Assembly (NCBI GenBank): GCA_964036665.1
Contig: OZ038532.1
Span: forward strand, 11,116,537-11,180,536
DNA: 64,000 bases
DNA from: Gordius sp. MW1
Taxonomy: Eukaryota > Nematomorpha > Gordioida > Gordea > Gordiidae
Reading direction: 5' to 3'
Made by a program: the position numbers and the translations under genes. Below are positions 1 through 12,603 of the stretch, piece after piece (position 1 is the stretch's first letter; every line of letters starts with the position of its first letter). The notes under the pieces are model-generated. The model saw nothing but the letters and a program-made list of their open reading frames with translations. It was not told the origin of the DNA and ran no database searches.

Positions 1-2081
1 GAAAATTTCACTTGGTATAATAAGTTTTTGTATAAATGAATTGTAATGGCAGGGCACAAAGTGGAACGGGCATACTGACAAGAAATCGTTTACATGTTAA
101 AAAATAATACAAATAGTAAAAAAACTATACAACAGAGTTTTTATAAAAATATTTTATTTTCACAGCCCCAAAAAATCTTGGCCATACATATAACAAATTT
201 TAATTTTACATATGCAATATTGGCAGCATTTTCAGGTAGCATCTATATCAGGAAAACAATGAGAACATTTAAAAGCCCTTTTTTAAGGTTAGATCCACAA
301 AAGGCGTAATTATAACATAAAATATAAAAAAAATTAATTATGAAATTAAAACTCGTTCGAGAATGAGTATTTAGAAGTTATTGCCCCTGATGATATTATA
401 AATATATTTGCACAACCCCGCCCCCCCCCCCCTTTACACCACCTAAAAATTAAAATGAACTAATAAATTTAACGGCTAAATAAACCTTTAAAATATTCTG
501 TCAAAATTAAATGAATCAAAATTTTACTTAATAATTTTAGATGAAATTAGAGATGTGAGATTCACAGAACAACTTAGGGTTTGTGTATATTATGTTGAAC
601 AATGACACACCAAAAGAATTTTTTTTTTAGATTTTTATCCCTTGAAAGTTTGGATGCGTTAACAATTGTCTATAAAATTCGTGAATTTGTTACTAATATT
701 AATTTATCAAACTCTTGATGGGATATTAATTACAAAGGGGAAAAAAGGTGTACAAACTATTTTTTGGAATCATTGGCTTTATATGTGCATGTGGTACATA
801 AAAATATGAGATATGTTAAACAATAAGCATGTGAGATGGACAATTAAATTGAATCCAGGATGGAGTTTTCGTATTTAATGATATTTAATATATTTTGAAA
901 GTGTTAAAAAGTTTAAGACAATTTTAAAAGCCCAGATAATTTTTCATTAAATATTAAATAATCTTTTAATAGTAGTTCATTACGCTTTTTAATCGATGTT
1001 GCACACGAATTTATAAAATCATCCGGGGGAATAACATTTATAAAGTCATGTTCTAAGCTCAATAAAAGGAAGATAACCTATCTTGTCCAATTGTGGAACA
1101 AATATAGTTTTAATCCATTTATTTTAGCAATGAGAACGATCCTTAGCATGAACATGAAGTTATTTGGATAGTTAAAATTATTTTAATCAAATAATAAAAT
1201 TTGGAAACACTATTGAGGGCAAAATTTTAATAAGTGAAAAAATATCATTGCATTTTATTTTATTTGAAGTAAAGAATTATAATATATTACAAAATTTTTT
1301 GCCATTATTATTTCGGCATTTTGCAGTTTTAATTCATAATGGTTAATTACTTAAAAGAGATTTATCGCAAAAAAGGGGATGAAGGGTGTAAACCTTCCAT
1401 GGGCGTAGCCAAGGGGGGGGGGGCAGGGAGGGGCGACCGCCTCCATCTAAATCCAAAAATTTGTTGAAATTAATTAAAATTATGGTTGAAATTTGAAAAA
1501 ATAATGATTTTGCCCCTCCCTAAATCATTATTGCCCCCCTCTAATTCAAATGCTGGCAACGCCCATGAAACCTTCTAAGGACCTATAAAAATTAAAATTA
1601 ATTTCCGAAAATCTTATGTTTAATTCTGCTATTATTCTCCCGATGATAGGATAATATAAATGAATTTTGAAATCGATAAATGAATTGGTAGATTCAAATG
1701 AGTAAAAAGTGTCATACTTTTTTGGTTTTTTAACATGCTTAGAAGGTACTATCAAAAATTAAAGCTAAATCTTTCGCCTTATTATAAAAAATTTAATAGT
1801 GATCCTCCTTTCTAATACCATTTAAAGTTAATATTAGGCTATTAACCGTTGAAATTGCATTTATTAAACAAATATTTGGGCTTTATATTATAACTAAAGT
1901 TATATTCAAAAACAAATAATTATAATCTTCATATTTTTACTTAATTAAGATAAAAAAAAATGGCTTAGGAGGCCCAGGGACCCAAGATTTTTTCCTTGGG
2001 GGGGGGGCCCATGGGGCCCGGTTTTTGCTCTTGGGAGGGCCCGGGCTCCTTGCCCCCCCCCCCCCCTTAGCTACGCCACTG
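1..2081 (-). mobile_element. Family A hAT-like non-autonomous element, copy A (cut by window start)
   Basis: On the minus strand this begins at 2081 with the terminal motif CAGTGGCGTAGCTA, followed by a G/C-rich stretch of mixed GGGCCC blocks, and runs off the window at base 1. The same sequence, in the same order, recurs on the plus strand at 25700-27175 plus 34563-35149 (copy B) and at 50595-60305 (copy C, heavily interrupted). No transposase is visible, and the short ORFs inside are not shared between copies. The CAGTGGCGTAGC termini suggest a hAT-type element, but no target duplication can be checked here because one end is missing. It carries a MITE at 1398-1567. An upstream exon of the gene at 2165-12603 could lie inside it, but I could not find one. 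Confidence 0.6.
1398..1567. mobile_element. CATGGGCG MITE, copy 1
   Basis: A 170-bp inverted-repeat element begins CATGGGCGTAGCCA and ends in the complement, with C-rich tracts just inside each end. It is flanked by perfect 8-bp duplications AAACCTTC (1390-1397 and 1568-1575). There is no coding capacity. Four other copies are in this window. Confidence 0.9.
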
Positions 2082-2164
2082 TTAATGGCGAACAAAAATT
2101 TTACTATTATGCCTTAATATAAAATTCGTTCATTATAAAGTGGCCATTATTTTATTATATATAG

Positions 2165-5100
2165 TGAAAGTGAAAGTATGTTTAATTACGTTTGATGATA
2201 ATTTAGAAGCTACGACTTCCATTTCAAATCTTTCTGCATTTTCCATAACTATGACTAGCAACTTTTCGAATATTGGTTTTAATAAATCAGGTAAGATGTA
2301 ACTTTATGGTCCATTTAAAAATTGTCAATAAATTTGTTCAGTTTTGTATTTCAAAACAATAATAAAAAACGCTCTTATATTCAACAAATGTCAGTAGAAA
2401 ATTTTTATAGCTAGTGTTTTTTAAAGCGTAGTTAGTAAATGAATTTATATTGCTCTTTATATAATTCAAGACTTTCAACGCAAAGCTAACATAGAAAAAT
2501 CTGAGAATTGTTTAGAAAAAGTGTTTTGGCGTTGGTGTTCTTTAATCCGCACTATTTCAAACTCAAAGTAGCCCATAATAATCTCATCGTTTTTATTATA
2601 TCGGGTTAACTCCAAGTATGCCTAAAGCTTTGATATCAATTCGCAAAAGTAAAAAAACGGAGAAAATAGCAGATTTATCACTAAAAAAATTAAAAAGATT
2701 AAAATACTTAATTTAATTGAATGCCGTTTATTCGCTAAGCGAATATGATATTAAATAAAAGTGATTAAAATACCCCAAAAAATATTGTTATTAAAGAACA
2801 TTAATATTTTTAGTTAAACCAGTATTTTATAAATATTTATAAGTTTAAGGCATTAATCTTTAAATAATTTTATCCGTCACATATATTCTATTTCATCATA
2901 TTTGCTCTTAAAGATATTTCTGAATTGCCAGAGGTTGATCCGATATCTACTTCCGCTTACGAAAACTTGTTTAATAGTACAATCACTACAACAGATATTG
3001 CTATTATGGATTCACTAACCTCCAGTTCCAATGTCAATTCATCCATGCCAGCTGATAAACTAAGTAAATAAAAAAACATAAATAAATTTCCTACAACCTA
3101 ACTTTTTTTAATTTTCCTAAATACCATGTATATATTTAATAGTTATGTGCACTATGGTAACAATTGATCAAAAAAGTTGCAATTTTTTTCCCATTTATAA
3201 CAGAATTTATTGAATAGTCCGGTCAGAATCCGGCCAGGGCTGCGCCTAATCTAATCCTTATGTGTCTCCCCGTCGCCCGACCTGCCCGGATCGAATTAAT
3301 CAGGCCATTATTAATGGCGCTCAAAAATATTTCAGCCAATATGAAGTTTAGGGGATTGTCAAATAAACAAAAAAATGTATTTTAAAATGTGAAGAAGGCG
3401 GGAAATAGTTTCAAGACTGCTAATGAGATTCCCTTGATTTAAATAATAAAAAAGTATATATACCTATTTAAATTTCTCTCTTGAGGTACATAAGTATGAA
3501 TTATATAGCTTACTCTTATCGAGCTATATTCTCAAATTATATTCCGTTTTGATGAGAACTACGATAGTAAAAATGATATGTTCACCAAAGAAATCACCAT
3601 ATGGGGCCTAGATTAAATATTATACGATAGAGATTTAAATGTGAAAATCTCAATAAGCCCGACTTGCTCGGTTCTTCTTGGGACGTTCCCGAAAGGGTGG
3701 AGGGCTTGGTCGGACTTTTTTAATTTCTATTATATTTTACCCTATTTTGTAGCATTATAACTATATTTGCACAAACAGTTGAAAAGTCAAAAATGGACAA
3801 CATTTCTCTCAACGAAAGCCAAAATATAACGTCATCCCTGAATCAATCGGTTCCGCCAAATTTTAATGGTATATATTTACTTAATTTTTTCTTCTCATTT
3901 AATTAACCCTATATTCCTTACTATCTACAGAGATAACATCAACTGAACATACGGAATTATCAGCAATGCCAATTAAAAATTTCACGAATTTAACAACCAT
4001 ATCAATAGGTTTTGACGATGTTTTATGAGAGTATTATATAGGTTTACTTAGCTACCCAAAATTTTAAACTGTTAGTTTATCCTATTAAAATATTTATTTA
4101 TAGATTTTATTATTAAAATAATGATTTATGTTATGCTTTTGTAATAATAGTCTTTCTCAGGTATTTATAAACATATCAGAATTTTGAATTTATAATTTAT
4201 CATTCTAGATTCCTAACTCCTAATGACTGGATTAAAACTTAAAACATATTTAATAGGTCTGTGACGATCGGGTTATTGTATTTTTGTTTCGTGAAGACAA
4301 TGTGTTTTTTTTATGAGCGATCAAAATTTTCTGAACTTGAGGCGATTGAAATTCTGTTGCAAAAATTTAAAAATTTAGCGGTGGCTTTTAAACCCATTTG
4401 TAGAAATAAAAATTGCGCTTGATCCTGTTTATAAAGATGTTATTTTCATTAAGATGATAGTGCCAAGGGAATTTTCTAAAATAAAAAATGAATATTTATT
4501 ATTAAGATGCATTAACGGAACAATCAACCGCGAGTTATGACGAAGAAAATCTTACGTTCACTGAAACTACAAATTTAACTTTATTAGAGAATCATTTTAA
4601 ACCAAATGCCAATGATACAGGTTTAATAAAATCAAAATTAAATGAATGCGAATAAATATCTTTTAAACAACACTTATCTTATTTTGTTAACTTAATATTC
4701 TTCCATTTCTAAAAATATTAAAAACTAACAATGCTTCATGATTGTGGTTTTATTATTTATATTGTATTATTTTGATTAATATTTATAATGACATTCATGG
4801 GCTTAGCCAAAAATGAGACTTGCAGATAACGCGCAAAATCTAAAAATTATTGTAAATTAAAAAATTTAAGAAAATTTTATAGATTTAATATTTATTCTTT
4901 ATACCGTAAAAATATTTTGCATATTTTTTTAACAGATCTATGCACAAAATTGTTCCTCATTCAAAACGAAACCAATGTTAATAAGTCTAGGTATCAAAAT
5001 AATAAATTATCATTATTCTTTACATAAATCAAGCTTATCTCTTTTATGGTTCAATTTAAAAAATTACGGGGCTGTGAAAATCAAACCTGCTATTAAGGCC

Positions 5101-8100
5101 TTGGATCCGTATAGCCTCGTACTGGAACAGAATAATTCTGAAACAAAATGGAAATATTTTATTTATGATATACCTAGAGATACTCAAAACTATTTTGAAG
5201 ATTTAAAAACAGCCGACACTGATAATTCTTACATGGTATTTTTCTAAAAATAGGCTTTTACTTTTTAGGAATGTATTGATGCTAATATTGGAAACAACAC
5301 TCTGTTATTAACTCATATATGCCCTAAAATAATGCAATCTACCAATCTGGGTGCAATATTAAGTGAATGTTTTGACTTTTCCTCCCACGTATATCAGTTT
5401 CCTCGACCATTTCTTCTCAAGGTAAAAATCCTAATACCAATAATAACAGTCTCTCCGCATTTTTTAAATTCTATTTTTACCACGGCTAAAAATGGCAGCA
5501 ATATATAATGCCTGCTAAACCCAAATTTTAGAAATAATTTGCTCCTTAAATCTTAACAAAATGTAATAGTTTTTTTTAAATATAGTACTTCTTGAAAATT
5601 AATTAATGTTATAACTTTAAACCAGAGCTGTTAAGAACTAGTTCATTTTGAACTAGTTCATAAAACTAGTTCATTTTTTTCTGAACTTAGAACTGAACTA
5701 GTTACCTTCCCAAAAATTTGAACTGTGAACTTGAACTAGTTCATTTTTTTAAGATTGAACTTTTATTTTTTTTCTAATTCTGAACTTGAACTTGAACTAT
5801 ACAATGTAATTGAACTAGTTCATCACAAATATATTATTTAAAATAAATTTATAAGCCGAGTGTATATGCGTCAACAATTTGACGTGCATGGTCTTGTCGG
5901 TAATCATACAGACACACAGTAACCGCAAATTTTTGATTTTAAAAACACAAAATTTTTTAGAAAAGATGGGTACCATTTCTGAAGTAGATAATAGGAACGA
6001 GGCAGCTCAATCTACCTTTTTACCTTGGCCTTCAATGGAAGAATACTTCAAATATGTATCTTCAGATAAAGATTCATTCAAAGTTAAGTGCAAACTATGC
6101 ACTAAAGTTGTGGCGGCTTCAAGAACCTCAACAGCCAATTTATGGAGACATATAAAGGTAATAAGAATAACGTATTATAATTTATAATATAAAATCTAGG
6201 TGTCTCACTATCAAAAACATGATGAGATTAAGAAGGCTGTCAAGAATAAGGCTGGAAAAAGTTGTGAAGCTAACAAAAAGTTAACACAGACCTTAATTGA
6301 CAGGCCTTTAAACCAAAATTCTCCAATGGCCATTATCAAATATATAATCAATGGTAATCAACCATTTTCGCTATGTGATGATGAGCACTTCAATGAATTG
6401 TTGAGGGCTTTTAATCCAAAAGCAAAAACAATTTGTAGGCAAACACTCACAGGGAAGGTGATGAAATTTGCTGCAAAGATGAAAGATACAGTTAGAACAA
6501 AGTTAATGGCACCCAAGTATGTATGTACAACTGCAGACTGTTGGACAGCATTTAATAAGTACTTATTAATTTCTCTAAAATTGTCAATTTATTTTTTTTG
6601 TTAGGTCATTTATTGGGGTAACAGCTCATTGGATAGACGATGAGAGTCTTAAAAGAGTTGATGCAGTTCTAGCCTGCAAATGTTTAGAGGGGAGGCACTC
6701 TTTTGATGTTATATGCAAATCCCTTACTCAAATTTACAAAGAGTACCATATTCAAAACAAAAATATCTGTACAATTACTGACAACGGATCTAATTTCGTT
6801 AAAGCATTCAGGTACTATTTATATAATTCTTCTTTCCTAACTTTTATATAGGATTTTTAATGAAAATGATGAGATGCAGGAGGAAGTAGTATCTCTTAAG
6901 GATATACTTGATCGGGCTGGTTTAGAGGGACATAATCAAAATGATTATGATTATCTACCCAAACATAAGAGATGTGCTTGTCACACCCTAAATCTGATTG
7001 CTACAAGTGATGTTAACAAGCTTTTGAAAAACAATAATGCGTTTACTAAATTATATAATTCTTCATTCTGTAAGTGCCAGGCACTTTGGAACCTCAATAG
7101 CAGATCCACATTATCGGCACAAACCATACGTAACCGTTTTGGGTGTAATATACCCTACCCTGTAGTAACTAGATGGAATTCAACATTTGATTCCATCTCT
7201 GTTATAATAAAAATGATTCAAAATAAGCCTAGTGATTTTCATACTCTCTGTGATGAATTGAGGCTTGAAAGGCTTTCTTTGGAAGAATCAAATTTTTTAC
7301 AGGAATATCACTTAGTGAGTCATTATTTTAAATTTATTTAATTTTTTTAAGGTAATGGAGCCACTTGCTAAGGCCCTTGAAATTTTGCAGGGGCAAACAT
7401 ACATGTATATGGCTTATTATACACCTACCATAAGCCAAATTCAGTTATGTCTGCAGAATATGGTAAACTTAAAATGGGCTCAACCATTAAAAGATGCTAT
7501 TTTGAAAGGAATAAACATCAGGTATCAAATATAAATGGATTCTAATATATAAATCATATGGTTTTAAGATTTCCTGATCTCTATGATGAGGAAAATATTA
7601 TTGCAGCTGTCCTGCATCCAATTTTTAAGACAGACTGGGCTTGGATCCGGTCACCAGAAAATGTGGAGGAAAGGTCCAGAATCTTAAAAGCAATAAATTT
7701 ACTAGTGCCTCAAACAACTGAAAATATGGAGGTGCATGATACACAGAATGGTTTAGATTTTTTTGATATAATACGTGAGAATTCTAATAAAGAAACAATT
7801 GAAGACTATATTAAATTAAATAATACCTCATTCGATGTATTCGATGAATTTCCCAATCTAAAGCAAATTTTTATAAAATTTAATGTTTGCCTCCCATCTA
7901 GTGCTCCAGTTGAAAGGCTTTTCAGTCTGGGAAAGCTTATATTTGGAGATAAACGTACTTGTTTATTAAACGATAATTTTGAGAACAATATTTTATTAAA
8001 GTCCAATGGACATCTACTTTCACATGATTTTTATTGTAAATTATAATTGTATATTGTTTGTAATAAAGATTTTAAACATTGTATAGTTGATGATTTTGTT

Positions 8101-11100
8101 ATATATGAATATTTCCTTAAATTAGATTTTCAAATATATAATAAACTATGAAATTTATTTAAAATTTTGGATAGCTCTCAAAAAAACTGATTTTAATTTA
8201 GGAATCATTGCCTAAATTAAAACTTTATCATATTTTCAAAAAATGAACTGAACTTTGAACTGAACTTTAACTAGTTATTTTTGTAAAATTGAACTATTAA
8301 CTTGAACTAGTTACATTTTTTCCTACATGAACTTGAACTAGTTACTTTTGAAAAAAAAATGAACTTGAACTTGAACTAATGATTTTTTCAAATTGAACTA
8401 TGAACTTGAACTAGTCCGTAACATAGATGAACTTTAACAGCTCTGCTTTAAACGCATACTATTCAGCCCGTCGCCCACCCCTCTAATATAGGTGAATTTA
8501 ATTGAGGACATTAGAACTTGAATTTTTACTGTACACTATGGTCTATGTTTAATATATATAAAGGTAATCATTCGGGCACAAAAACAATAATGAATTTGGG
8601 TTCGGGTGAGGTCGTAAGACAACCAGACGTTATTAGCTAATCTAATATTTATGCGAAAGCAAAATAAAAGTCTTTTACAAAAGCATAGGTCTACAGAAAT
8701 TAAAACCCGTATAAGTTTCCACAGTAATTACTTAAAGAAATTACAAGTTGGACAGGACATGAAGGCGGACAACAAAAAGCGAGCCCATAAATTGCATAGC
8801 AATTATTATGTATCTAGGCCATTATTAAGTATCTGCAGTGACATTATACACAACTAAGAACTAAAAAATCGGTCTATTTTCTTTATATTGAACATTAGAA
8901 TATCGATACAGAACTTCTTAATCGCAAGTCGGATTATCGCGAAAATCTTTTAATCGCGAAGTTAACAGCTATTTTGTTTTTTTAAACGATAATATTAACA
9001 AAAAACATCGTTTATTGACAAATAGCTTAATAGTAGAATATCGGATATTCACACACATTTTCGAGTCCTTGAATCAACCAGATAATTATATAAAATATCG
9101 TTTATTGCGAAGCGTAAGAAATGAATATTTAATATAATGTACATATACTTTTATTTCCATCGTTTAATCGCGAAATATCGGTTAATCTCGAATTTTTTTA
9201 AGGCCCAAGGCTTTGCAATTAAACGGTTTTGACTGTATATACATATTTTATATATCTGTAACCCTTAGTTAAATTATAATTGTAATATAAGGTTAAAATT
9301 TGCAATGACAAGCACGCCCTAAGGATACACGAATACTACAAAGCAAGGATAGTTGTTAATACAATCGCTAACGTTAGTTCCTATGGATCTCTTGTGTTTA
9401 AATCAACGGATGCAAATTTGACAGAAAGCAATAATCTCAAATTTTTTATACACACAGATGCATGCCGCCAAACAAGTATATCGAAGGTATGTTCTTATAT
9501 AATTAAGTTTTAGAAAAACCAAACTCAACTCAGGATAAAGTGATAAATTACGAAAAAACATTCATAAAGGATTACACAAATTACAACCATAGAAGTATAT
9601 TATTGAATTGACTCAAACATATAATATTTTTGCTAGAAATATTTTACAATTTCAATCATCTTTGTGCTTTGGTTAATGTCCCAGGATATTATAATTTAAT
9701 TAACATCGGCAATATGAACTCCATGCTTGAGTGAGATTATTAATTATTTAAAATAATAATTCTTAAAATTGCCAATGAAAATATAGGAAAATGGATATTA
9801 AAAAAATTATTATAATAATATACTGTTTGCTGTCAATTTTTAAAGGCAAACAATCAAATCGAACGGGCCGGGTCAGGCCACTGTCTTATATATATATTTC
9901 CAATAGGGCTTGAGCGGCTCCATAACAAGATTCACTGGCTTACCGAGATTTTAATTGCTATGCAATTTATGGGCTCGTTTTTTGTTGTCCGTCCGTCCGT
10001 TACCCTCCTATCTATTTGCATTTGGTATATTAGGTTATCGATTTTTTAAATTAATGCATGAGAAAGAGGTGCCCCACCCCTCATCTCTATCTCCCTCGCT
10101 GTGTTATTTTTTAAATTAATGCATAAGAGGTGCCCCACCCCTCATTTATATCTCCCTCGCTTTCGGGCGGGGTCGGGTTTTAATTGCTACGTTAAATTAA
10201 TGCATAAGTATATCTATTCGTTTTTGAATTGGGTAACATTGATATTAATTGCTATAATTACCCTATGCCCTCCACTACAAGGGCCTATGCCTCTACTGAT
10301 ATGGGTCCCTGTGCCCCTACAAAAGCCTATGCCTCTATTAATGTGGGTTCCAACCCCGGCGAACGTTCTGAATTGCTGGTTCGATTCCCGGAGAGGGCAA
10401 AATTTTTTTTTATTTTTTAAATTAAATTAATATATTTTTCCTGTTACTAACATTGATAATATGACTTTTTGGCCGTCCGCTTGTTCCATTAATGTTTCAT
10501 TTTATTATATAATAAACATAAATAAAAGTTGTTTACTTTTAATTGCTAAGCAATTTAACTAGTTTTTGGGTTAGAATCCCGGAGTTTTTTTGAATCTTAT
10601 GATTGTTCTTGTTACTATCATTGATAATAAGACTTTTTGGCCGTCCGCTGGCTGCTGACCAATGAAAAAAATAACCATTGGCCAAAATGTGAATCCGAGT
10701 TTATTTTTTCGTTTTTTTTTGACTATTATGATTGTTCCTGTTACTACCATTGCTATTATGACTTTTTGGCCGTCCGCTGGCTCCTGACCGATGGAAAAAA
10801 TGACCATTGGCCAAAATGTGAATCGAAATTATTTTTTTCGTTTTTTTTGACTATTATGATTGTTCCTGTTCCTACCATTGCTATTATGACTTTTTGGCCG
10901 TCCGCTGGCTGCTGACCAATGGAATAAAATGACCATTGGCCAAAATGTGATTCGAAAACTTTTTTTTCGTTTTTTTTTTTGACTATTATGAATTTATATC
11001 CACTTTTACCGTGTCCTGGCTGCTGACCAATGGAAAAAATGACCATTGGCCAAAATGTGATTCGAAATTTTTTTTTCGTTTTTTTTTTACTCTTATGAAT

Positions 11101-12603
11101 TTATATCCACTTTTACCGTGTGCTGGCTGCTGACCAATGGAAAAAAATGATTATTGGCCAAAGTGAGCATCAAAATTTTTTTCGTTTTTTTGGCTATCAT
11201 TGACTTATAGAGTATCTGTTGGTACTGACCAATGGAGAAAAAATGACCATTTGCCAAATTTTTGATTTTTTTAATTAAAAATTGTTCAAATTCAACAAAA
11301 ATTTCTCCCAACAATTCTGCAAACTCTTAACATTGTGATGTTTTATAATATAATGTTTGTTAGACCCATAATCACTAAAGGCCATAAAAACTAATGTAAT
11401 ACGCAACTAGATGCAAACACTAAATCTAACCCTAACCCTTGCCTATATTACATTTTGCCTATAAATGGAAAATTTGTATAAATTATTAATTAATCATTAG
11501 GCATTTAATACCCCCCTATAGGCATTCTCGCCCCTTCCCACCTTTCTCGCCCATAAATTGCATAGCAAATATGATACATTTATACGAAGTACAGATGAGT
11601 CGTCCCCCCTTCCCTTCCCCTCTTCCCTTCCCTTCTCCCCCTTCCCACGAGGGCCGAAGGCCCGAGTTTTATATTTTGTTTTTATTTATTATTTTATCAC
11701 TTTAATATTGAATGGAACAATATTTATAATCGTAGTTCTCGTAAATCAAGAATCATGTTTAAAATTTTTCGAGGGTATGACGAAATTGTTGCTAATATTT
11801 AAAAATCATCTTTCGGGCTGGGCATTGGACCGGCCGGGTTTAGGCCATTTGACTCTTATACTTCCTATAAGATATATATATATAGAATAAGATATAATTC
11901 CAATTTATTGTAATGTAATGTGTATGAATATTTAGAAGATTACCTTTGGAAATTAAAGCAAATGATACTCATAAGGCAATCGAAATAAATTACCAACGCG
12001 TCTTTAAACAAATCAAAACAAGTAACGCATCGGAGTCAGTATTTCAATCTATCAACGATTTTGACAAAGCTAACCTTCAAAATGTGCAAAATTTTGCAAA
12101 TCTTCCAATCAATTTTGGGACAAATTTTAACGTAAAACTTCTTTTAATCTTATAAATTTAACAAATTTTTATAGTTTAGCATTGAATACATAGAAATTCC
12201 TCAAGATTCAAGTGATTTTGTTAAGATCATGCATTACGTAAATGGCAGTATCAATGAAATTCTTATCAATTTGTTTGAAAAGGTAAATATATATTATATG
12301 CCCATAATATTTACGATTTTTTAATAGATAAATATTTCTCAAGATTCATTTGGCATTACATTATCCGGCTTTAAGAGAAATGGAACACAGAAGGAGCGAA
12401 AAGTGTTTCAAAATTATTTTATTATACAGATTAAGTTTGGCAACTATGAAAACGCACGTATAAGATCGAATGGAGAGATGACTCATAGTAATAATACTAG
12501 AAACAGTACTGAGGTCGCTTCTGAAGAAACCTTTAAAGATTTCCTCGATAAAATTGTTTATCATTTTAGTGCACCTATTAAAAACTGTAGTCTGAAAATA
12601 TAA
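2165..12603 (+). CDS. Unrecognised multi-exon gene, N-glycosylation-rich probable extracellular protein (5' end not found)
   Basis: Thirteen exons inferred from GT-AG borders keep one open frame to a TAA at 12601: 2165-2290, 2914-3063, 3779-3868, 3931-4008, 4507-4620, 4936-4990, 5034-5235, 5269-5421, 9292-9475, 9637-9730, 11936-12131, 12175-12282, 12328-12603. The first five have the same phase at both ends. Introns of 42-46 bp (after 4990, 12131 and 12282) sit beside multi-kb ones filled with transposons. The visible product is about 607 aa. Its N-terminal third is Ser/Thr/Asn-rich with many N-X-S/T sequons; the middle third has spaced cysteines (for example LTHICPK, SECFDF, VKICND, HTDACRQT). 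There is no transmembrane segment near the C-terminus. I do not recognise the family. The 9475 donor is weaker than an alternative at 9486 but is the one that keeps frame. An upstream exon, perhaps with a signal peptide, must precede 2165. Confidence 0.62.
5623..8445 (+). mobile_element. hAT-1 DNA transposon, apparently complete, with 8-bp TSD
   Basis: Terminal inverted repeats CAGAGCTGTTAA (5623) and TTAACAGCTCTG (ending 8445) are exact complements over 12 bp. They are flanked by identical 8-bp target duplications CTTTAAAC at 5615-5622 and 8446-8453. Subterminal regions of about 200 bp on both sides are packed with GAACTAGTTC-type repeats, the usual place for hAT transposase binding. One complete transposase gene fills the interior. 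The perfect duplications and open frame point to a recent insertion. It lies in the 5422-9291 intron of the host gene and is transcribed in the same direction. Confidence 0.93.
5966..8046 (+). CDS. hAT-family transposase with BED zinc finger (six exons)
   Basis: Exons 5966-6157, 6200-6558, 6605-6811, 6852-7314, 7352-7521 and 7569-8046 all have GT-AG borders, and their phases fit, giving 622 aa. An N-terminal BED finger shows C42-x2-C45-x16-H62-x4-H67. The RNase H-like catalytic domain has TTADCWTAFN (first Asp) and TITDNGSNFVKAF (second Asp). The C-terminal hAT dimerisation block includes LPSSAPVERLFSLGK, which carries the expected Glu. The protein should bind the element's own ends and catalyse cut-and-paste transposition in the nucleus. 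The frame is open upstream to an ATG at 5879; I prefer 5966 because it precedes the conserved region directly. AATAAA lies at 8062-8067. A related but different copy is at 63318-64000. Confidence 0.88.
9950..11672 (+). mobile_element. Helentron-like non-autonomous element (HINE/DINE-1 type), copy A
   Basis: The 5' end is the 20-mer TTGCTATGCAATTTATGGGC (about 9954). Its exact reverse complement recurs near the 3' end (11552-11571). Such subterminal inverted repeats, with an internal minisatellite and a 3'-terminal GC hairpin, are the layout of Helentron-associated elements. Order: 5' repeat, two copies of a C-rich block (10067-10185), a tRNA-like module (about 10268-10403), minisatellite (10560-11250), unique AT-rich tail, 3' subterminal repeat, C-rich tract, hairpin GGGCC-GAA-GGCCC at 11651-11663. 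There is no Rep/helicase gene. It is nearly identical to the reversed copy at 50991-52690 and lies in an intron of the host gene. Confidence 0.78.
10560..11250 (+). repeat. HINE minisatellite, units of about 110-130 bp
   Basis: Roughly six imperfect units. Each contains the block GACCAATGG, an A-run, then a complementary CCATTGGCC, followed by a T-rich tract. The first three units also carry TTTTTGGCCGTCCGCTGG; later ones replace this with a CACTTTTACCGTGTCCTGG variant. ORFs on both strands here are by-products of the periodicity. Confidence 0.85.

Noticed and set aside
420-434. C-run as a special signal
   Set aside because: Homopolymer runs of variable length occur in family A and MITE copies alike and look like slippage.
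7806-8006. Minus-strand ORF
   Set aside because: Antisense shadow of the hAT-1 transposase last exon.
10571-11046. Repeated ORFs with similar peptides (for example IGQQPADGQK) on either strand of the minisatellites
   Set aside because: They arise from the repeat unit, change frame between copies and lie in non-coding arrays; same for 51364-52027, 53123-53799 and 61088-62296.
10560-11250. CRISPR-like array
   Set aside because: Units are ~110-130 bp, imperfect, without uniform spacers or cas genes, in a eukaryotic genome; they are minisatellites within a mobile element.
11428-11442. Telomere-like CTAACCCTAACCCTT
   Set aside because: Only two units, at a fixed place within the HINE family; also at 52932 reversed. 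Not a telomere remnant.
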